Assembly: GCA_964464625.1 (NCBI GenBank)
Contig: CAYXKD010000021.1
Coordinates: forward strand, 1-30,562
Reading direction: 5' to 3'
DNA length: 30,562 bases
From: JAAZIN01 sp964464625
GTDB lineage: Bacteria > Bacillota > Dethiobacteria > DTU022
The notes under the pieces are model-generated. The model was not told the origin of the DNA and searched no databases. It worked only from the letters and a program-made list of their open reading frames with translations. The position numbers and the translations under genes are program-made. The first letter of the stretch is position 1, and every line of letters starts with the position of its first letter. Below are positions 22,455 through 29,701 of this stretch, one piece after another.

Positions 22455-23543
22455 ATGACCAATAGGTTACGTTTCTGGTGGAAAAAATACGGTTGGCATG
22501 CGGTGCTGCCTGTTGTGCTGCTGCTTGTAGTAATGATGCCAGTCTCTTGCAGCAATTCCGGAAAAAACAGCGCAGCCCCCCACGATGAAAATGAAGAAAA
22601 TCCCGATTATGAAGATGGGGAAGATGCCGAAAACAGCGAAGAGATCGATTACCATGCTCTAGGCGTGAACGAAGCCGGCGAGATCATGATCCTTATGTAC
22701 CACGAAATCGGGGAGACCGAGGATGTCTGGTGCCGCACCCCCGCTAATTTCCGTAAGGATCTGGAAACACTTTACGAATCCGGTTACCGTCTTATCTCCA
22801 TGAATGATCTGCTTGACGGCCATATTGACGTCCCGGCGGGTTGTTCACCGGTGGTGCTCACTTTCGACGACGGCAAAGGCGGTCAATTTCGCTACCTGGA
22901 AAAAGATGGCCGCCAGATAATCGACCCTGACTGCGCCGTCGCAATCCTTGAAGAGTTTTACGCCGCGCATCCCGATTTCGGTCTGGCGGCGACTTTTTAT
23001 ATCTTTTACGAAACACCTTTTGAACAATACGAATTTATTCAGGAGAAGCTCTCTTATCTGGTCGAAAAAGGTTTTGAAATTGGCAACCACTGCTACTCAC
23101 ATGGCAACCTTCGCAAACTTTCACCGGAGAAAGCCCGCAGCGAACTGGCCCTGCATGTAAAACGGACGCAAGAGTACCTGCCCGATTATACCGTACGCAG
23201 CCTGGCACTTCCTTTTGGCGAATATCCTGACAACATGAGCCATATTATTGAAGGTGAGTTTGAGGGTACGGCCTATCGCAATGACGGCATCCTGCTTGTA
23301 GGCTCCAATCCCGCTCCTTCCCCTTTCAGCGTGGCTTTTAATGCGGCAGCGCTTCCCCGCGTGCGGGCAAGCGAGATGGAGGTGGAGGACTGCGGCCTGT
23401 ACGATTGGCTGGAGCGGCTGCGGGAAAACCTGCAAAGACGCTATATCTCCGATGGCGACCCCGATACAATCGTGGTCCCCGAGGAGCTTGCTGAAGAGAT
23501 CGACAGGCTCCGCCTGGGGGAAAAAACCCTGATCCCCTACTAA
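22455..23543 (+). CDS. Polysaccharide deacetylase (NodB-domain) putative lipoprotein
   Basis: This 362-aa protein has an N-terminal hydrophobic segment ending in MMPVSC-SNSG, a plausible but imperfect lipobox. An acidic linker (ENEENPDYEDGEDAENSEE) is followed by a carbohydrate esterase 4 type domain: ILMYHEIG, the metal-site motif VVLTFDDGKG, and GNHCYSHGNL with the two His of the second metal motif. RSLALPFGEYP and a C-terminal charged helix complete it. The family removes acetyl groups from peptidoglycan or other polymers. An insertion (FRYLEKDGRQIIDPDCAVAILEEFYAAHPDFG) lies just after the Asp-Asp motif. The ATG at 22455 follows AAGGGGTG. It stands alone between nnr and gpr. Confidence 0.87.
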   Translation: MTNRLRFWWKKYGWHAVLPVVLLLVVMMPVSCSNSGKNSAAPHDENEENPDYEDGEDAENSEEIDYHALGVNEAGEIMILMYHEIGETEDVWCRTPANFRKDLETLYESGYRLISMNDLLDGHIDVPAGCSPVVLTFDDGKGGQFRYLEKDGRQIIDPDCAVAILEEFYAAHPDFGLAATFYIFYETPFEQYEFIQEKLSYLVEKGFEIGNHCYSHGNLRKLSPEKARSELALHVKRTQEYLPDYTVRSLALPFGEYPDNMSHIIEGEFEGTAYRNDGILLVGSNPAPSPFSVAFNAAALPRVRASEMEVEDCGLYDWLERLRENLQRRYISDGDPDTIVVPEELAEEIDRLRLGEKTLIPY

Positions 23544-23551
23544 TGTAACCT

Positions 23552-23634
23552 GGGGTCAGGTCTTGAAATATAAGTTTTTGAAGTCGAAAGGAAGGGGTCA
23601 GCTCCTGAAATGTTATATTTCAAGACCTGACCCC
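23552..23634. repeat. REP-like inverted-repeat element between deacetylase and gpr
   Basis: Perfect 22-bp inverted arms (23552-23573 and 23613-23634), each carrying GGGGTCAGGTCTTGAAATAT or its complement, enclose 39 bases. The loop contains an imperfect third copy in direct orientation (from 23594, GGGGTCAGCTCCTGAAAT). This arm-copy-arm layout is typical of REP/BIME-type elements mobilised by RAYT transposases. It lies between two convergent genes and ends five bases before the gpr stop. Confidence 0.85.
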
Positions 23635-23639
23635 GGTGG

Positions 23640-24659
23640 TTATTGGAGGTATTTTTCGCTGCCTTCGCTGTGGACGCGGGGATGAAGGGCTGAATTGAGA
23701 GCCCCGGAAATAATGTAGGACATGTCGTCAATGAAAGTGTCGGTCTCTTTTGGTGTCACCATCAGATGTCCCCCTGCGTAAGGCTCAAGTACCCGGGTAA
23801 TAAGGTTGCGGCGCTGATCCCAGTCAAAATCCTTCATCACATTGCTCAAGGCGTAGCCCTTTGCATCCTTTTTAAAGTGTTGGGCCAGAGCATCAAAGGC
23901 TTCACTGGCAATGGTGGAGGCATCCACCACCGTGGGCACACCGATTGCCACCACCTTAACTCCAATGGTCTGGCGGTTGATTCCCAGACGGTTATTACCC
24001 ACTCCCGAACCGGGCATAATTCCCGAATCGGCAACCTGAATGGTTGTATGTAGCCGCTCGAGGCGGCGGGCAGCCAGAGCATCGATAACAATCACCAGGC
24101 CCGGTCTGACCCTGCCAACCAGTGAAGCAATGATCTCCCCTGTTTCAATTCCGGTGGTTCCCAAAACGCCCGGTGAGAGTGCGCAGACGGCCCGGAAGCC
24201 TTCTCCCAAAATCTTCTGTCCCATCTTCATCGCATGACGCGTAACCAGAAGATCTTCCACCACTTTGGGCCCCAGGGAATCAGGGGTCACATTCCAGTTC
24301 CCCAGACCCACCACCAGAACGGCCTCGTTAAGATTTGAGGGAAGCTCCAAAAAACCCACCAGTTCCCGTGCCAGAATCTCCGAAAGGCGATCCTGGAGCG
24401 CTGAATCTTTACGCCGCAGGCCGGGAACTTCGAAGGTCAGATAACGGCCCTTGTTTTTACCCAGCTGCCGGGAGGCATCATCAGTCTCAATATGCAGCCG
24501 GTTGATGACGATACCGTCTTCCCGGATGTTCTCAGAGACAACACCGGGAATATCCGCGGTTGTCTGGCTTTGCACAACCTCCTGTGCCTCCAGGGCCAGA
24601 TCTGTCCTGATATTGTAGAGAGGTATAAAACCGGCAGGCTGCTCCAGTTGAGAGGACAT
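23640..24659 (-). CDS. gpr: GPR endopeptidase (spore germination protease)
   Basis: GPR (339 aa) degrades small acid-soluble spore proteins during germination and is made in the forespore as a self-processing zymogen. Clear family segments are NIRTDLALEAQE near the N-terminus (propeptide cleavage region), LVVGLGNWNVTPDSLGPKVV, ALSPGVLGTTGIETGEII, IVIDALAARRLERLHTTIQVADSGIMPGSGVGN and the C-terminal MVTPKETDTFIDDMS. The second ATG (24659) is preferred: AAAGGAG lies seven bases before it but only one base before the first ATG. It follows a small membrane-protein gene by 18 bases, and both probably use the sigma-G-like promoter at 25068. Confidence 0.96.
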   Translation of the reverse strand: MSSQLEQPAGFIPLYNIRTDLALEAQEVVQSQTTADIPGVVSENIREDGIVINRLHIETDDASRQLGKNKGRYLTFEVPGLRRKDSALQDRLSEILARELVGFLELPSNLNEAVLVVGLGNWNVTPDSLGPKVVEDLLVTRHAMKMGQKILGEGFRAVCALSPGVLGTTGIETGEIIASLVGRVRPGLVIVIDALAARRLERLHTTIQVADSGIMPGSGVGNNRLGINRQTIGVKVVAIGVPTVVDASTIASEAFDALAQHFKKDAKGYALSNVMKDFDWDQRRNLITRVLEPYAGGHLMVTPKETDTFIDDMSYIISGALNSALHPRVHSEGSEKYLQ

Positions 24660-24677
24660 TAACATTCTCCTTTTATG

Positions 24678-25004
24678 CTAGCGCAGTTCGGTAGGGACAA
24701 AAAGGTCGACTATGCCGATAATTACTGCAGCAAGTGCCGCCCCTAGAAAAGAGACGGTCATGCCCGGGACGATGAACTGGGCCACGTAAATAACCAGAGT
24801 GGCGGTGATGAAGCCTACCAGTCCGCGATTTTGCGGCGAAATCCTGCGCCCAAAAAGGCTTTCCACAATAAAGCCGAGCAGAGCAATCACCACCGCCGCA
24901 ATTAGTGCATGCACAAGGGTAAGCGTAGCAAACCCGGGCAGGAGCCAGCTTACCAGCATCAGCACCACCGCAGATACAATCAAACGGACGATCAAGCCAA
25001 GCAT
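24678..25004 (-). CDS. Small four-helix membrane protein (phage holin 4 / YvlD-like)
   Basis: This 108-aa protein consists almost wholly of four hydrophobic segments: IVRLIVSAVVLMLVSWLLPGF, LVHALIAAVVIALLGFIVESLF, VGFITATLVIYVAQFIVPGM and LGAALAAVIIGIVDLFVP. The WLLPG and FIVPGM turns fit the PF04020-type (phage holin family 4, YvlD) membrane proteins, whose function is not known and which are not necessarily lytic. The ATG at 25004 has AAGGGGGA six bases upstream; longer frames extend into untranslated DNA. It probably forms a two-gene forespore operon with gpr. Confidence 0.8.
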   Translation of the reverse strand: MLGLIVRLIVSAVVLMLVSWLLPGFATLTLVHALIAAVVIALLGFIVESLFGRRISPQNRGLVGFITATLVIYVAQFIVPGMTVSFLGAALAAVIIGIVDLFVPTELR

Positions 25005-25067
25005 TTGAAATCCCCCTTTTGAATGGATTCCTTCATGCAGCAGGAAGGGCCCCGACAGCTGCAAATC

Positions 25068-25096
25068 TAGCATAACCAAAACTTTTTGCTCTATGC
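25068..25096 (-). promoter_or_regulatory. Sigma-G type forespore promoter of the membrane protein-gpr pair
   Basis: On the minus strand GCATA (25092-25096), a 17-base spacer and TATGCTA (25068-25074) match the sigma-G pattern GNATR-N17/18-CATNNTA with one mismatch (T for C). gpr is a known sigma-G target in Bacillus. The first start codon is about 63 bases downstream. Confidence 0.5.
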
Positions 25097-25187
25097 ACAA
25101 GGATATTCCTTTCTGTTCTTCCCCCGGGTCCGCCCCCCATAATATAGACATTGTCTCAGGCTGCTTGCAGGGTAACAATATTAGAGG

Positions 25188-25211
25188 CTGGCTGCAAATC
25201 TGGCTGCAAAT
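25188..25211. repeat. Two tandem copies of a 12-bp unit
   Basis: CTGGCTGCAAAT occurs twice in direct succession (25188-25199, 25200-25211), followed by CTG, just upstream of the rpsT promoter. It is probably a slippage product. Confidence 0.7.
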
Positions 25212-25224
25212 CTGCCTTTATCCC

Positions 25225-25253
25225 TTGCATTTCAGCGCTATTGATGGTAATAT
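25225..25253 (+). promoter_or_regulatory. Extended -10 promoter of rpsT
   Basis: TTGCAT (25225-25230), a 17-base spacer and TAATAT (25248-25253) preceded by TGG lie about 37 bases before the rpsT start. The TG extension compensates for the weak -35. Confidence 0.55.
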
Positions 25254-25289
25254 CTCTTTGTTTGATCGATAGAAAGGAGGCAGCAGGTT

Positions 25290-25559
25290 TTGCCTGTTAC
25301 CAAATCAGCTGAAAAAAGAATGCGGCAGACAGTTGTCCGGACTGCCCGCAACCGCCGCGTGAAGAGCATGGTGAAAACCGCAATGCGCCGTTTTGAGGAA
25401 GCCCTTCAGGAGGGTGACCGCGAACTCGCCCGGACCAGGTTGGTTACCGCTGTCCGCCGTATTGATCAGGCGGCAGCAAAAGGAGTCATTCACAAGAATA
25501 ATGCCGCGCGGAAAAAATCCCGCCTGACCCGCCTGTTCAACCAGAGCGCAGCCGGCTAA
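25290..25559 (+). CDS. rpsT: Small ribosomal subunit protein bS20
   Basis: bS20 (89 aa) is a primary 16S rRNA-binding protein. The basic N-terminal helix has SAEKRMRQTVVRTARNRRVKS, and the C-terminus has the hallmark AAAKGVIHKNNAARKKSRLTRLFN. The start is TTG nine bases after AAAGGAGG; there is no in-frame ATG near. Escherichia coli rpsT also starts with UUG and is autoregulated, so the weak start may be meaningful here. It is divergent from the membrane protein-gpr pair; gpr-rpsT-holA proximity is conserved in Bacillus. Confidence 0.96.
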   Translation: MPVTKSAEKRMRQTVVRTARNRRVKSMVKTAMRRFEEALQEGDRELARTRLVTAVRRIDQAAAKGVIHKNNAARKKSRLTRLFNQSAAG

Positions 25560-25684
25560 AGTCCCGCTACTGCATTATATTGTTTTTGCACTGGGTGTAT
25601 GCATCCGGGTGGGCTGTTTACCCATAGGGTTTTCAACATTATCCTGCCCCCTAACAGGATAAGTCGAGGAACGGGGGATATATC

Positions 25685-25722
25685 ATAGGAGGGAGCAGAA
25701 AAGAGTAGCCCCTCCTATTTTT
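25685..25722 (+). terminator. Rho-independent terminator downstream of rpsT
   Basis: ATAGGAGGG (25685-25693) pairs with CCCTCCTAT (25710-25718), followed by a run of five T (25718-25722). It is about 125 bases after the rpsT stop. A second dyad, TTATCCTG/CAGGATAA (25639-25662), lies between and lacks a T-tract. Confidence 0.75.
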
Positions 25723-25793
25723 ACAATCTGCCCCACCCGGGGAGGGAAAATGGCAGATCCTGTTTTTAAAAGTCTTTCAAAGATACAATGATT

Positions 25794-26903
25794 TTAATAA
25801 AATGATAGAAAGAGCAAAGTCACGATGACCAGATCTCCTCTGCGAATTACAGCTGCTGTCAATGATTGAAACCCTGTTTCCTTCAGATAAGTATTTTCTT
25901 CCTCAGCCACAATAAGCCGGTGAATCTCCTCAACAGTGGGAAGGGGATAATCCCAGAGAGTGAAGGTGTAGATACCCGCTTTTTCCAACCGCAGTTCCAG
26001 GGCTTTTTGCTCAAGCTCCTCTTTTAATGAAGCCAGCGAATATTCTCTGCCACTGCAGACCTCTTCAGCAGCTGCAGCAGCACTTTGCCGGGCTGTTGCC
26101 AGCAATCTCTCTTCTTCAATAAAGGGCGCCAACCCCGCTGCAGCCCGCGTCTCGTTAATCAGCAGTCTTAACCGGGCTTCATACTCGGGCAGATAGAGGG
26201 GGTCCGCCAAAGATGCTTCCTCCCGCCGCAGCTCCATCTCCCGGAATTCTTTATAAGCGGGTTCTCCATGCAACCTTGCCAGTTCCTCAGGGGTGGTCAG
26301 GTAGAGGCGAGACGGCCTCTGGATAAAGAGCCCCTTTTCTTGATTAACAAAGCCCGCTCCCCAGGTTGTGTCAAGGCCATACCACGATTCCCCAATGCGG
26401 GCATTATTCCAGGCGTGTCGTTCTACCCTATCTGAAGCAGGATGGACATCGCCCTTTTCATAGGATGCCTCAATCCCTACCGCCTCTAGCAAAGCCCTGG
26501 TCAAATCGGCATAATCATGGCAAACTCCCTTTCTCTTTTCAAGGAGATATTCCGCCCCGGAGCCGTAGCTCTCCATATCTCTGGCTTTCTCCACGTCATA
26601 GGCAATGTTGGCGGTAACCCAGTCGTAAACTGCACAAAGCTTCCCGTAATCATCGGTAATGCCAGCTGTAATTTGCCCCGCGAGACTATCAAGGTCAGTA
26701 GCTGCCCGATGCTCAACATGATCCTTCTCCACACTATCCCTCTCGCCGGTGTGCCCCTCTTCCAGCTCAATTACCATTTTCCCCTCTCCGCCAATCCTGC
26801 CGGCAAAATGGTTGAGATAAAGGGGCAGCAGATCCCTGTGCAAAGCCAGGAAAGCGGCTAAAATCAAAATGACAACCAGGCAGATCCAGCCAAATCGCTT
26901 CAC
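25794..26903 (-). CDS. Membrane-anchored transglutaminase-like protein with degenerate CAP-like C-terminus
   Basis: This 369-aa protein has an N-terminal signal-anchor (about 4-21). A transglutaminase-like cysteine protease core (about 70-190) has a visible triad: Cys128 in KGVCHDYADL, His163 in ERHAWNN and Asp178 in GLDTTWG. The C-terminal part (about 240-367) follows the CAP fold outline (LLINETRAAAGLAPFIEEERLLATARQSA, then LEKAGIYT, TVEEIHRLIVAEEENTYLKETGFQSLTAAVIRRGDLVIVTLLF). It lacks the two His of the CAP pocket. The start is GTG at 26903, four bases after GGAGGT; the TTG 12 bases earlier is part of that site. The likely location is the cell or spore envelope; the substrate is unknown. 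Confidence 0.8.
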   Translation of the reverse strand: MKRFGWICLVVILILAAFLALHRDLLPLYLNHFAGRIGGEGKMVIELEEGHTGERDSVEKDHVEHRAATDLDSLAGQITAGITDDYGKLCAVYDWVTANIAYDVEKARDMESYGSGAEYLLEKRKGVCHDYADLTRALLEAVGIEASYEKGDVHPASDRVERHAWNNARIGESWYGLDTTWGAGFVNQEKGLFIQRPSRLYLTTPEELARLHGEPAYKEFREMELRREEASLADPLYLPEYEARLRLLINETRAAAGLAPFIEEERLLATARQSAAAAAEEVCSGREYSLASLKEELEQKALELRLEKAGIYTFTLWDYPLPTVEEIHRLIVAEEENTYLKETGFQSLTAAVIRRGDLVIVTLLFLSFY

Positions 26904-27028
26904 TGTTACCTCCAAAGATTAATTTAAAGCTGCGCCAATTCTTTCCTTACTTTGGCGGTGATGTCCATTCTCTGCTCAGGCAAAAAATCACCTGATTCCT
27001 TTATCGCTCTGGCGTCTCATTCTTTAAT

Positions 27029-27065
27029 GGAACAGGAAGTCGCGGCTCCGGGGAGCTCCTGTTCC
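27029..27065. repeat. Two-step hairpin downstream of holA
   Basis: GGAACAGGA (27029-27037) pairs with TCCTGTTCC (27057-27065), and inside it GCTCC (27045-27049) pairs with GGAGC (27052-27056). It lies 24 bases after the holA stop on the minus strand. There is no T-tract on either side, so it may be a weak terminator or an RNA-stabilising structure. Confidence 0.6.
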
Positions 27066-27088
27066 AATGCTTCCCTGCATAGCAGTTG

Positions 27089-28171
27089 TCATTTCTTGGG
27101 AGACAACCGGTGAATCCCAGCGATGGCGATATCCAGAGCCTGTTCGGGGGCTACCCGCCCGGTTTTGATCCTGTAGTCCAGCTGTTGCAAAAATATGATG
27201 ATCTCTTCCAGCAAATCGGGACTGAAGGAGGCTGATTGATCGTAAAGTTTGCGGGCTACGAAAGGCTGTACCCCCAGTGCGCCCGCGTGTTTCGCCAGGG
27301 GTATTTTTTCTTCACGCAGAGAGCAAGCACCCAGCAACAGCCGAAAATGGCGCACCAGCATGAAGAAGATCCGCAGCGGCTCTTCCCGCCTTCCCGAAAG
27401 AAGGGCAAGAAGCTGCAGCGACCGGTTGACATTACCGCTGCCAAGCGCATCAGCAAGCGCGAAAACATTGCCTTTCATATCGCCTGAGCAAAGCAGTTCA
27501 ACCACCCCGGAGGTGATTGTGCTTTCCCCCTCTCCCAGGTAAGAGATATATTTGTCAAGCTCATTGGAGATAAAGTGAAGATCATTTTCCCCGCTCCAGA
27601 GAAGCCGCTGCAGGGCGGCAGTCTCGATTTTTATTCCCTGCCCGGCGAGACGTTCCCGGATCCAGCGGGCGAGCTCGCTTTCCCTGAGGGGAGCACAGTC
27701 AACAACCATGCCCCTCCTTTCAAGCACCTTGAAAAGCCGCCTGCGCCGGTCAACCGCTGCCGCCCGGAATAGAATAATCCGCGAGGGTGTTTCTGCAGCG
27801 CCTTCACGCTCTATAAAGCACTCAAGCCGCTCCAGTGCCTTCTCTCCGCCTTCCTCCCGGGGAGACGCCCCCCCCCCTGCCCCGTCCCTTACCTCTTTGC
27901 CCCTGGCGGCCAGGTAGGGAGGTTCGTCCACCAGCAGCAGCTTGCGCGGCGCAAAGAGACTCTCTTCATGAAGACGCTGCAGAACTTCAGCAAGCGTCAG
28001 GTCCGCCCCTTCAACTTTCTCCCTGCCGTAGTTCTCCTCTTTCCCAAGGTAGGCCAAGGCAAGCCGGTTGGAAAGATCCTGTATTAGATAAGGCTCACCG
28101 CCGTAAAAAAGGTAAGCCGGCACAAAGTTGCCCGCAGCGATCATCTGCGCCGCTTCACGGTAGCTTGTCAT
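27089..28171 (-). CDS. holA: DNA polymerase III subunit delta
   Basis: HolA (360 aa) is the clamp-loader subunit that opens the sliding clamp. It has the AAA+-like N-terminal part (PAYLFYGGEPYLIQDLSNRL), SLFAPRKLLLVDEPPYL, the central LRESELARWIRERLAGQGIKIE and SGENDLHFISNELDKYISYLGEGESTIT segments, and the C-terminal collar helices (GNVFALADALGSGNVNRSLQLL, LDYRIKTGRVAPEQALDIAI). A Gly-rich, charged insertion (ARGKEVRDGAGGGASPREEGG, about 90-110) is unusual and lies over a C8-9 homopolymer at 27870. Its ATG overlaps the trkH stop (ATGA) with AGGAGA upstream. Confidence 0.93.
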   Translation of the reverse strand: MTSYREAAQMIAAGNFVPAYLFYGGEPYLIQDLSNRLALAYLGKEENYGREKVEGADLTLAEVLQRLHEESLFAPRKLLLVDEPPYLAARGKEVRDGAGGGASPREEGGEKALERLECFIEREGAAETPSRIILFRAAAVDRRRRLFKVLERRGMVVDCAPLRESELARWIRERLAGQGIKIETAALQRLLWSGENDLHFISNELDKYISYLGEGESTITSGVVELLCSGDMKGNVFALADALGSGNVNRSLQLLALLSGRREEPLRIFFMLVRHFRLLLGACSLREEKIPLAKHAGALGVQPFVARKLYDQSASFSPDLLEEIIIFLQQLDYRIKTGRVAPEQALDIAIAGIHRLSPKK

Positions 28172-29646
28172 CTGCCATCTCTCCTATTTCTGTTTCTGAA
28201 AATAAAGCGCGACTCAGGTAAAAAGAGGACCAGCACCGTGTAGATCTCCAGGCGGCCCATGATCATCATCAGGCTCAGGAGTACCTTCCCGGCTGCAGGA
28301 ACAGCGCAGTAGGTTGAGCGCGGTCCGACGAGACCCAGGCCGGGGCCCACATTGCCCAGGGCGGAAGCCGCCGCCGACGCGGCAGTGGTAAAATCGAGCT
28401 CCATCCAGCTAAGAGCCAGTGTGGTGAGAACAAACAAGAGGATGTAGAGAAAAGTAAATCCCACCACGCCCCGCAGCGTCTCCTCGGAAACAGCCTGATC
28501 ATCCAGTTTCACCGAGGCTACAGCCGAAGGATGGACCAGGCGCAGCAGCTCCCGGCGCGCATACTTGAGCAGCAGCAGCACGCGGATCTGCTTAATTCCC
28601 CCCCCCGTTGAACCGCCGCAGGCGCCGAGAAACATGAGGAAAAAGAGCAGCATCCTGGAGAAATGCGGCCAGGCATCAAAATCTGTGCTGGCGTAACCGG
28701 TAGTTGTGGCAATCGTCACTACCTGGAAGGCGCTCTGCCGGATGGAGAGCAGGATATCTTTGTTCAGTGCGGGAGCAATATTGATGGTAACCAGCGCTGT
28801 CGCGGCAGCCAGCACAACGGCATAGAAGCGCAGCTCTTCGCTTTTCAGCACACCCCGGTCCCTGCGCAGCAGACGAAAATAAAGGGTAAAATTTACACCG
28901 GCCAGGAACATGAAGATAGTGATCACCACTTCAGCAGCCGGGTTATGCAGGTCGGCGACGCTGGCATTGTAGGTGGAGAAACCGCCTGTGGGCATGGTGG
29001 TAAGGGTGTGCGCCAGGGCATCAAAAAAGCTCAGCCCGCACAGCAAGAGCAGCAGGGTCTGCAGAACAGTGAAAGCGGTGTAGATGAGCCAGAGCCAGCG
29101 GGCCGTCTCCACAACCCGGGGCACAAAGCGGTCGGCAATGGGGCCAGGGAGTTCGGCCCGGTACAGGGCCGCGCTTTTAAAACCAAACCGCGGCAGAACT
29201 GCCAGAAAAAGAATGATAATCCCCATGCCACCCAGCCACTGCGTGAGGCAGCGCCAGAAAAGAAGCCCCCGGGGCAGACTCTCCACATCGGCAATCACCG
29301 TAGCCCCGGTGGTGGTAAAACCGGATACCGCCTCGAAAAATGCGCTGAGAAAGCCGCCCTCAAAACCGCTGTAAAAATAAAAAGGAAGTCCGCCAAAAAA
29401 GCCGGCCAACAACCAGGCCAGAGTAACCAGAGTGAAACTTTCGGCCAAGGACAATATTTCACCGCGAGATGGATAGGACAGGATGCATAAGAAGAAGCCT
29501 GTACCTGCGGTGATCAGGACAGCCCAAAGAAAAGCAACACGGTCACCATCCTGATCCCCAATGGACCAGAGCGCAGAGATCGCCATCATGACCGCCAGGA
29601 AAATCAACATGATCCCTAAAAGATAGAAAATCCTGACGCGGCGCAA
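28168..29646 (-). CDS. trkH: TrkH-family potassium uptake channel subunit
   Basis: This 492-aa integral membrane protein of the Trk/Ktr/HKT superfamily has about ten hydrophobic helices. The four pore loops with the selectivity glycines are visible as SGFTTTGATV, TTMPTGGFSTYN, TIATTTGYASTDF and SALGNVGPGLG. The gating-loop region (GACGGSTGGGIKQIRVLLLLKY) lies between the third and fourth repeats. The start is the TTG at 29646, since AGAGGGTGAT lies upstream and the sequence MRRVRIFYLLG then begins with a basic cap; further upstream codons lack a ribosome site. It lies 55 bases after trkA, so the two form the channel and its regulator. Confidence 0.94.
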   Translation of the reverse strand: MRRVRIFYLLGIMLIFLAVMMAISALWSIGDQDGDRVAFLWAVLITAGTGFFLCILSYPSRGEILSLAESFTLVTLAWLLAGFFGGLPFYFYSGFEGGFLSAFFEAVSGFTTTGATVIADVESLPRGLLFWRCLTQWLGGMGIIILFLAVLPRFGFKSAALYRAELPGPIADRFVPRVVETARWLWLIYTAFTVLQTLLLLLCGLSFFDALAHTLTTMPTGGFSTYNASVADLHNPAAEVVITIFMFLAGVNFTLYFRLLRRDRGVLKSEELRFYAVVLAAATALVTINIAPALNKDILLSIRQSAFQVVTIATTTGYASTDFDAWPHFSRMLLFFLMFLGACGGSTGGGIKQIRVLLLLKYARRELLRLVHPSAVASVKLDDQAVSEETLRGVVGFTFLYILLFVLTTLALSWMELDFTTAASAAASALGNVGPGLGLVGPRSTYCAVPAAGKVLLSLMMIMGRLEIYTVLVLFLPESRFIFRNRNRRDGR

Positions 29647-29701
29647 CAGAATATCACCCTCTCCCGGTAAAACCCTTTTCCCCGCACATCTTCCGTTTCC
29701 T

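Noticed and set aside
28663..29490. 275-aa open frame on the plus strand
   Set aside because: It is antisense to trkH, whose pore loops are unmistakable; the product is Gln/Gly/Lys-rich without domain signals.
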